64,000 nucleotides of DNA from Klenkia marina (GTDB lineage: Bacteria > Actinomycetota > Actinomycetes > Mycobacteriales > Geodermatophilaceae). The notes under the pieces are model-generated. The model worked only from the letters and a program-made list of their open reading frames with translations, searched no databases and was not told the DNA's origin. The translations under genes were made by a program, and so were the position numbers. The stretch covers positions 558,001 through 622,000 of the forward strand of contig NZ_FMUH01000002.1 of NCBI RefSeq assembly GCF_900101025.1. The letters are read 5' to 3'. Below are positions 58,054 through 64,000 of the stretch, in pieces. Each line of letters opens with the position of its first letter. Position 1 is the stretch's first letter.

Positions 58054-58803
58054 ATGGCTGACAGCGAAGTCCTGCTCGAGGTGGACGGCGGCGTCGCCGT
58101 CGTCACCCTGAACGCCCCCGACCGGCGCAACGCGCTGACCCCGGCGATGGCCGCGGAGTTCATCGCGGTGCTCGACGAGGTCGACGCCCGCCCCGACGTC
58201 GGCGCCCTGGTGCTCACCGCGGTGGGCAAGAGCTTCTGCGCCGGCGGCGACGTGCAGACCCTGCTGGACGCCGGCCAGGACCCGGCCGCCGGGCCCGCCT
58301 GGGACGGCATGGGCGCCATCTACGACTCGTTCTACCGGCTGGGTCAGGTGCGGGTGCCCACGGTGGCCGCCGTCCGCGGTTCGGCCGTGGGCGCCGGGAT
58401 GAACATGCTGCTGGCCGCCGACCTGCGGGTGGTGGCCGACGACGCCCGGCTGATCTGCGGCTTCCTCAAGCGCGGCCTGCACCCCGGCGGCGGGCACTTC
58501 GTCATCCTGTCCCGGCTGATCGGCCGGGAGGCCGCCGCGGCGATGGCGATCTTCGGCGAGGAGATCGACGGCACCCGGGCAGCCGAGCTCGGCCTGGCCT
58601 GGGCGTCGCTGCCGGCCGACGAGGTCGAGGCCCGGGCCCGCGAGCTGGCCGCCCGGGCGGCGGCCGACCCCGAGCTGGCCCGGGTCGCCGTGGCCAACTT
58701 CCGCAAGGAGACCGGCCCGCCGCACGTGTCGTGGGAGATCGCGACCCAGTTCGAGCGGCCGGCGCAGATGTGGTCGATGCGCCGGTCCGCCGAACAGGGC
58801 TAG
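58054..58803 (+). CDS. Enoyl-CoA hydratase/isomerase family protein
   Basis: 249 residues from ATG 58054. Crotonase fold: VAVVTLNAPDRRNALTPAMA, LTAVGKSFCAGGDVQTLLDA (oxyanion hole FCAGGD), RVPTVAAVRGSAVGAGMNML and LAADLRVVADDARLICGFLK. FLKRGLHPGGGHF replaces the usual 'PE.GL.P..G', so the catalytic Glu is not clear and the reaction is uncertain. It starts 22 bp after the MFS gene. Confidence 0.87.
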   Translation: MADSEVLLEVDGGVAVVTLNAPDRRNALTPAMAAEFIAVLDEVDARPDVGALVLTAVGKSFCAGGDVQTLLDAGQDPAAGPAWDGMGAIYDSFYRLGQVRVPTVAAVRGSAVGAGMNMLLAADLRVVADDARLICGFLKRGLHPGGGHFVILSRLIGREAAAAMAIFGEEIDGTRAAELGLAWASLPADEVEARARELAARAAADPELARVAVANFRKETGPPHVSWEIATQFERPAQMWSMRRSAEQG

Positions 58804-58807
58804 GTGC

Positions 58808-59827
58808 TCAGGTCGTCTTCTGCTCCTTGGGCTCCGCGCGGGCGTCGAGCTGGATCTCCTTGTCCGCGCGGGGCACGCCCTCGCGCAGCTCGATGGTCCG
58901 CTCGCGCTCGGCGTCCAGCTGCAGACCGATGAGCAGCACCAGGTTGGTGATCCACAGCCAGACCAGGAAGACGACGACGCCGGCCAGGGCGCCGTAGGTC
59001 TTGTTGTAGCTGCCGAAGTTGGCCACGTAGAACGCGAACAGCGCCGAGGCGATGATCCACACGACGAGGGCGAAGGCCGCGCCGGGGGAGACCCAGCGGA
59101 AGCCGCGCAGCCGGACGTTCGGCGTCATGTAGTACAGGATCGCGATCATGATGGCCACGACCACGACCATCACCGGCCACTTGGCGATGTCCCAGATGGT
59201 GGTGGCGGTGCTGCCCAGGCCCAGTGCGTTGCCGATCGCGTCGGTGATCGGGCCGGTGGCCACCACCGACAGCGCGATGAGCGCGACGAAAAGGACGCCG
59301 ATCAGCGTGATGAGCAGCTGCAGGGGCTTGAGCTTGTAGAACTTGCGCCCCTCGGGCGTCTCCCAGATGACGTTGGCCGCGCGGGTGAAGGCCCCGACGT
59401 AGCCCGAGGCGGCCCACAGCGCGCTGGCCAGGCCGATCACCAGGGCGAAGCCGGCCGTGGCCGTGCTGCCGGCGAGGTCCTCGATGACCCCGCTGAAGGT
59501 GTCCGAGGCGCCGCCCGGGGCGACCTGGTCGAGCACCGTGGTCAGCGCGTCGGTGACCTGGCGCGGGTCGAGCACCAGGCCGACGACCGAGATCATCGCG
59601 ATGATCGCCGGGAACATCGCCAGCACGAAGTAGTAGGTGAGCGAGGCGGCCCAGTCGGTGAGGTTGTCCTCGCTGGTCTCGCTGACGAGCCGCTTGAGGG
59701 TGCCGCCGGTGGTCGCCTTCCCGGGTGCGCCGGTGGGGGCGTGGTCGGCGCGGCCACCGGCGGAGATCTTGTCGTCGTGCGGTGCCGGGTCGGGCTCGCG
59801 GCTGTTGGTGCGGGCACTGCTGGACAT
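58808..59827 (-). CDS. YihY/UPF0761-family membrane protein
   Basis: 339 residues from ATG 59827. A polar N-terminus with TLKRLVSETSEDNLTDWAAS leads into the YihY core: LTYYFVLAMFPAIIAMISVV, FALVIGLASALWAASGYVGA, YKLKPLQLLITLIGVLFVAL, MVVVVAIMIAILYYMTPNVR and GVVVFLVWLWITNLVLLIGL. Six helices. Function of the family is unsettled (once annotated as RNase BN). The C-terminal tail is charged (EIQLDARAEPKEQKTT). Confidence 0.88.
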   Translation of the reverse strand: MSSSARTNSREPDPAPHDDKISAGGRADHAPTGAPGKATTGGTLKRLVSETSEDNLTDWAASLTYYFVLAMFPAIIAMISVVGLVLDPRQVTDALTTVLDQVAPGGASDTFSGVIEDLAGSTATAGFALVIGLASALWAASGYVGAFTRAANVIWETPEGRKFYKLKPLQLLITLIGVLFVALIALSVVATGPITDAIGNALGLGSTATTIWDIAKWPVMVVVVAIMIAILYYMTPNVRLRGFRWVSPGAAFALVVWIIASALFAFYVANFGSYNKTYGALAGVVVFLVWLWITNLVLLIGLQLDAERERTIELREGVPRADKEIQLDARAEPKEQKTT

Positions 59828-59937
59828 GGCGACTCCGGGCGAGGGGTGGGTGGCGGGCGGCGGCTTCACCCCGTGGGTGCTCCCTGCCCCGCCCGACCGA
59901 CCCGGAACCCTCGTGCGCGGGGGCCCGCCGACCGACC

Positions 59938-60591
59938 TCAGGCCGGCTGGCGGGCCGAGGTGAGCCGGCGTCCGTGCTCGGCGGCCTCGACCTCGGCGGC
60001 GGCCTTGAGCTCGGCGGCCATCTCGGTGAACTCGTCGAGCGCGGGGTTGACCCCCACCAGGGTGAACTCGCGGGTGACCACGGTGAGGTCCAGCTGCCAC
60101 ACGTCGGCCAGGATGCGGCGCAGCCAGCCGGTGGCGTGGTCCCAGTCCTCGCGCGGCGTCCCGGCGCTGTAGTTGCCGCCGTGCACGGTGACGAGGACAG
60201 CGGGCTTGCCGGCCAGCGGCGGCTGGGCCCGCGGGCCCATGCGGGGGTCGGTGATGACGAGGTCCACCCAGGTCTTCACGTGCTGGGAGACGCCGAAGTT
60301 GTACAGCGGGACGGCGAGCAGCAGCGCCTCGGCGTCGACCAGCTCGTCGGTCAGCGTGGCGGCGAGCGCGAGCGCCCCGGCCTGCTCGGGCGTGCGCTGC
60401 TCGGCCGGCAGGTAGGAGCCGCTGACCGCAGCGCCCCAGGCGTCGGCCGGCAGCGGCTCGGTGCCCACGTGTCGGCGGGTGACGGGTGCGTCGGGGTTCC
60501 CGCCCCGCCACTCGGCCTCCACGATGTCGGCGATGGCGCGGCTGGCGGAGCCCTCGGTGCGGATGCTGGCGTCCAGGCGGAACAGGGACAT
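59938..60591 (-). CDS. azoR: FMN-dependent NADH:azoreductase/quinone reductase
   Basis: 217 residues from ATG 60591. Flavodoxin-like fold: SLFRLDASIRTEGSASRAIA is the FMN-phosphate loop, ALLLAVPLYNFGVSQHVKTW with VDLVITDPRM the substrate loop, and VLVTVHGGNYSAGTPREDWD a third FMN contact. Reduces quinones and azo dyes; detoxification. Divergent from an HxlR regulator 79 bp away, a common regulatory pair. Confidence 0.88.
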   Translation of the reverse strand: MSLFRLDASIRTEGSASRAIADIVEAEWRGGNPDAPVTRRHVGTEPLPADAWGAAVSGSYLPAEQRTPEQAGALALAATLTDELVDAEALLLAVPLYNFGVSQHVKTWVDLVITDPRMGPRAQPPLAGKPAVLVTVHGGNYSAGTPREDWDHATGWLRRILADVWQLDLTVVTREFTLVGVNPALDEFTEMAAELKAAAEVEAAEHGRRLTSARQPA

Positions 60592-60670
60592 GACTACCTC
60601 ACTCGGTTCGTAGAGGTCGCTAGGAAAAACAGAGCGACGCCGCAGAAGCTAGCACGGGTACGCTGCTGCC
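60592..60670. promoter_or_regulatory. Shared promoter region of azoR and the HxlR gene
   Basis: 79 bp between divergent starts, with a relatively AT-rich block AGGTCGCTAGGAAAAACAG (60616-60634) and GTCGCT/AGCGAC (60619/60633) as inverted half sites. HxlR proteins of this class usually bind here and respond to quinones or electrophiles. No clear -10/-35 pair. Confidence 0.45.
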
Positions 60671-61021
60671 GTGGCCGACGACGCGCAGCACGAACCCCGC
60701 GCGTGCGACGCCGCCCTCGCCCAGGCCTTCGGGTTCCTGGGCAAGCGCTGGAACGGCATGGTGCTGGGCGTGCTCAGCGGCGGCCCTGCCTCGTTCAGCG
60801 AGCTGCGCCGCGCGGTGGGCGGCATCAGCGACTCCGTGCTGTCCGACCGGCTCACCGAGCTGGCCACCGCCGGGCTGGTCCTGCGCTCGGTGGACGACGG
60901 CCCGCCGGTCGGGGTGTCCTACGCGCTCACCCCGGCAGGCCGCTCGCTCACCCCGGTGCTGGACCAGCTGGCCGGCTGGGCGCAGCAGAACCTCCCGCCG
61001 CGCTGCTCCTCGGCGGGGTGA
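60671..61021 (+). CDS. HxlR-family regulator
   Basis: 116 residues from GTG 60671. CDAALAQAFGFLGKRWNGMV, PASFSELRRAVGGISDSVLS and DRLTELATAGLVLRSVDDGP are the winged helix-turn-helix of the HxlR family (KRW, 'S.L.DRL.EL...GLV'). A Cys near the N-terminus (RACDAAL) is where sensor cysteines sit in HypR/QorR-type members. Divergent from azoR, so likely its redox-responsive repressor. Convergent with the MFS gene at 61028. Confidence 0.9.
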   Translation: MADDAQHEPRACDAALAQAFGFLGKRWNGMVLGVLSGGPASFSELRRAVGGISDSVLSDRLTELATAGLVLRSVDDGPPVGVSYALTPAGRSLTPVLDQLAGWAQQNLPPRCSSAG

Positions 61022-61027
61022 CGGGCC

Positions 61028-62500
61028 TCAGCGGATGCCGCTGACCGGGGACCACTCCCCGGCGCCGGCGGTGGCCCGCTCGACGTCCGCGAGCTCGTCG
61101 GGCCGGTGCTGCCCGGCTCGCCGCTCGGCCGCCCGGCCCCACAGGGCCACCAGCAGCGTGACCAGCGCGCTGCCGCCGCCCAGCAGGGCGACGACGGTGA
61201 ACGACCCGCTGCTGGGCAACCCGGTCGCGTCGGCCGACCCGGCGACGACGGTGACGATCAGTGCGCTGGCCAGCGCACTGCCCACCGAGCGGCTGATCGA
61301 GTTGACGCCGTTGGCCACCCCGGTCTCGGCCGGTTCGACGGCCTGGACGACGAGGGCCGGCAGCGCCGCGAACGCGACGGTGACCGCGAGCTGGGTGAGC
61401 AACCCGACCAGCACCACCACCCACGGGGTCGACCGGGCCACCGCGAACAGGGTGAACCCGGCCAGCCCGGACGCCGCCCCGATGAGCAGCGTCGTCTGCC
61501 CGCCGATGCGGGCCACCACCTGGCCGGCGAACGGCGCCAGCACGATGCCGGCCACGCCGCCGGGCAGCAGGTAGACCACGGCCGCCTCGAGCGTGGTGGC
61601 GCCGAAGCCGTACCCGGCCGCGGTGGGCACCTGCACGAACTGGGTGACGGCCAGGAACGAGGCGAACAGACCGAAGCCGGTCATGAGGCCGGCGACGTTG
61701 GGCACCAGCATGCGGCGGTCGGCCAGCAGCTGCGGGCGCACGAGCGGGTGGGTGCGACGGCGCTGCAGCACGACCCACCCGGCCAGCACGACGACCGCGC
61801 CGGCCAGGCAGCCCAGCGTGGCCGGGGACGACCACCCCCACGTGTGCCCCTGCGAGAGCGGCAGCAGCAGCAGCACGAGCCCGGCGCCCAGCACGGCGGC
61901 GCCCCACCAGTCGACCCCACCCGTGGCGCTGGCCGGCCGGTCGGGCAGCGCCCAGGCGGCCAGCGCGAGGGCGACCAGCGCGATCCCCAGGCCCAGCCAG
62001 AACGGCCGGTGGTAGTCACCGCCGTCCTCGGTGAGCAGGCCGGTGACCACCAGGCCGATGACGCCGCCGACGGCCAGCGTGCTGGAGACGATCGACATGG
62101 CCACGGTGAGCCGGGCGGCCGGCAGCTCGCGGCGCAGGATCGAGATCGACAGCGGGAACAGCCCGTACGAGGCGCCCTGCAGCACCCGGGCCACCAGCAG
62201 CAGCGGCAGCGAGGTCGTGAGGACCGCCAGCAGCGTGCCCGCGGCGATCACCACCAGGACGCCGAGCACCACGCGGCGCTCGCCCAGGGTGTCGCCCAGG
62301 CGGCCGATGACCGGGGTGAGCACGGCGGCGGCGAGCAGGTTGGCGGTGAGCACCCAGCCCGCGGCGCCGGCGCCCACGCCCAGCTGCGTGCCGATGACCG
62401 GCAGCATGGGCACCACCAGCGACTGCAGCAGCGACAGGGTGGTGACGGCGAGGGAGAGCGTGAGCACGAGCAGCCCGACGCGCGGAGCTCGGCTGGGCAC
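61028..62500 (-). CDS. MFS exporter, DHA2-like, 14 TM
   Basis: 490 residues from GTG 62500, preceded by GGAGGA on the coding strand. VGLLVLTLSLAVTTLSLLQS, VVPMLPVIGTQLGVGAGAAG, GRLGDTLGERRVVLGVLVVI (motif A), ARVLQGASYGLFPLSISILR and PATLGCLAGAVVVLAGWVVL are among about 14 helices. Resembles aromatic or drug exporters of the DHA2 family. No regulator overlaps it; the HxlR gene faces it convergently. Confidence 0.88.
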   Translation of the reverse strand: MPSRAPRVGLLVLTLSLAVTTLSLLQSLVVPMLPVIGTQLGVGAGAAGWVLTANLLAAAVLTPVIGRLGDTLGERRVVLGVLVVIAAGTLLAVLTTSLPLLLVARVLQGASYGLFPLSISILRRELPAARLTVAMSIVSSTLAVGGVIGLVVTGLLTEDGGDYHRPFWLGLGIALVALALAAWALPDRPASATGGVDWWGAAVLGAGLVLLLLPLSQGHTWGWSSPATLGCLAGAVVVLAGWVVLQRRRTHPLVRPQLLADRRMLVPNVAGLMTGFGLFASFLAVTQFVQVPTAAGYGFGATTLEAAVVYLLPGGVAGIVLAPFAGQVVARIGGQTTLLIGAASGLAGFTLFAVARSTPWVVVLVGLLTQLAVTVAFAALPALVVQAVEPAETGVANGVNSISRSVGSALASALIVTVVAGSADATGLPSSGSFTVVALLGGGSALVTLLVALWGRAAERRAGQHRPDELADVERATAGAGEWSPVSGIR

Positions 62501-62576
62501 GGGTCCTCCGGAGGCTGGGGAACAACAGGTTGGCCCGTGCATCAGACCACGTCGCGCCGGGCTGTGATGACCGTTA

Positions 62577-62630
62577 CCCAGTGTTCACCCGGGTTCGGTC
62601 AAGGAGCGGGGTTGAACTCCCGACACTGGG
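62577..62630. promoter_or_regulatory. Wide inverted repeat in the MFS/small-protein intergenic region
   Basis: CCCAGTGT (62577) and ACACTGGG (62623) are perfect 8-bp arms with 38 bases between, lying between the MFS start (62500) and the small gene at 62705. It could form the base of a leader hairpin or paired operator sites. Little else is visible in this 200-bp gap. Confidence 0.35.
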
Positions 62631-62704
62631 GGCAGGTTCCGTCACGGACGACGGGCCACCGGTACCCCGGTGGCTGACCGACTGGATGGGGAGAACGACT
62701 TCAC

Positions 62705-62869
62705 ATGGTGCTCTGGCCGCTCGTGGCCCTGCTGGGCTTCCTCGTGCTGACCGGACTCGTGATCGCCATGGGGACGCAGTCGACGTCCCGCTACGAGGCC
62801 GAGAAGCGCTCCGCCGCCGCCCCCCGGGCCCGGCACGCCGCCCCGGAAGCCGTGACCGCGGTCCTCTGA
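62705..62869 (+). CDS. Small single-TM protein
   Basis: 54 residues from ATG 62705 (GGGGAGAACG upstream). MVLWPLVALLGFLVLTGLVI is a TM helix, then a short polar region (SRYEAEKRSAAAPRARHA). No family recognised. Stops five bases before the convergent acyl-CoA dehydrogenase stop at 62874. Confidence 0.55.
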   Translation: MVLWPLVALLGFLVLTGLVIAMGTQSTSRYEAEKRSAAAPRARHAAPEAVTAVL

Positions 62870-62873
62870 CCCC

Positions 62874-64000
<1,127 letters not shown>

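Noticed and set aside
58054-58803. Enoyl-CoA hydratase as part of the MFS efflux operon
   Set aside because: Adjacent on the same strand, but a 22-bp gap, a different kind of function and no shared motif give no real support for a joint role.

Overview
The window is very GC-rich actinobacterial DNA: GTG and TTG starts are frequent, genes overlap by 4 bp (GTGA/TGATG), and third codon positions are almost all G or C. A DUF222-HNH endonuclease, a pca/pob aromatic cluster, a T7SS-type effector locus and many two-component and MarR/HxlR/IclR/TetR-type regulators fit a soil or rock-dwelling Geodermatophilaceae-like member of the Actinomycetota. That placement is inference from gene content and composition.

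Region 1 (1-18.1 kb) is a type VII secretion (ESX-like) effector locus. It starts with a mycosin (minus strand, cut by the window edge) whose nucleophile position reads Ala instead of Ser. A YbaB/EbfC-like protein and a small ESX-like protein follow. Then comes one uninterrupted reading frame of 4596 codons (1848-15638): a WXG100-like/CpnT-like N-terminal trunk, a Ser/Gln-rich stalk, several toxin-like modules and a 1.3-kb-residue C-terminal region of repeated membrane hairpins and charged helices. At least nine small immunity-type genes with good ribosome binding sites lie wholly inside this frame, all in the same alternative frame, and each stops in a CTGA that the long frame reads as a Leu codon. 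The toxin modules fall into three families: one with an HELHE motif, a two-copy unknown family, and a two-copy papain-fold (Cys/His/Asp) family. One immunity family has been amplified into complete, chimeric and broken copies. Four tandem paralogous genes of unknown function (15.7-18.1 kb) follow on the other strand.

Region 2 (18.1-29.6 kb) holds membrane proteins, an SSI-like protease-inhibitor lipoprotein translationally coupled to a TetR regulator that diverges from a DUF3533-like membrane protein, and then a protocatechuate branch: IclR regulator and pobA on the minus strand, pcaH-G-B-D-C on the plus strand. It ends with a large membrane-anchored extracytoplasmic protein.

Region 3 (30-36.4 kb) is a tightly coupled run of six glycosyltransferase-type genes ending in an unusual doubly palindromic inverted repeat.

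Region 4 (36.4-52.4 kb) is ordinary chromosome: DUF222-HNH protein, STAS protein, an OmpR-type two-component pair, tRNA-Phe/Asp/Glu, hemerythrin, lipoproteins, metallophosphoesterase, WrbA, GtrA, a GT2 enzyme, tRNA-Lys, a GGDEF protein, a VanY-like peptidase lipoprotein and a NarL-type two-component pair. Several strong hairpin terminators are readable.

Region 5 (52.4-64 kb) holds a 42-residue Lys-rich protein, a DUF2975-XRE-FAD oxidoreductase operon behind an AT-rich operator-like island, an IclR regulator, a TetR/MFS efflux operon with two tandem operators, enoyl-CoA hydratase, YihY-type membrane protein, a divergent AzoR/HxlR pair, another MFS exporter and an acyl-CoA dehydrogenase cut by the window end.
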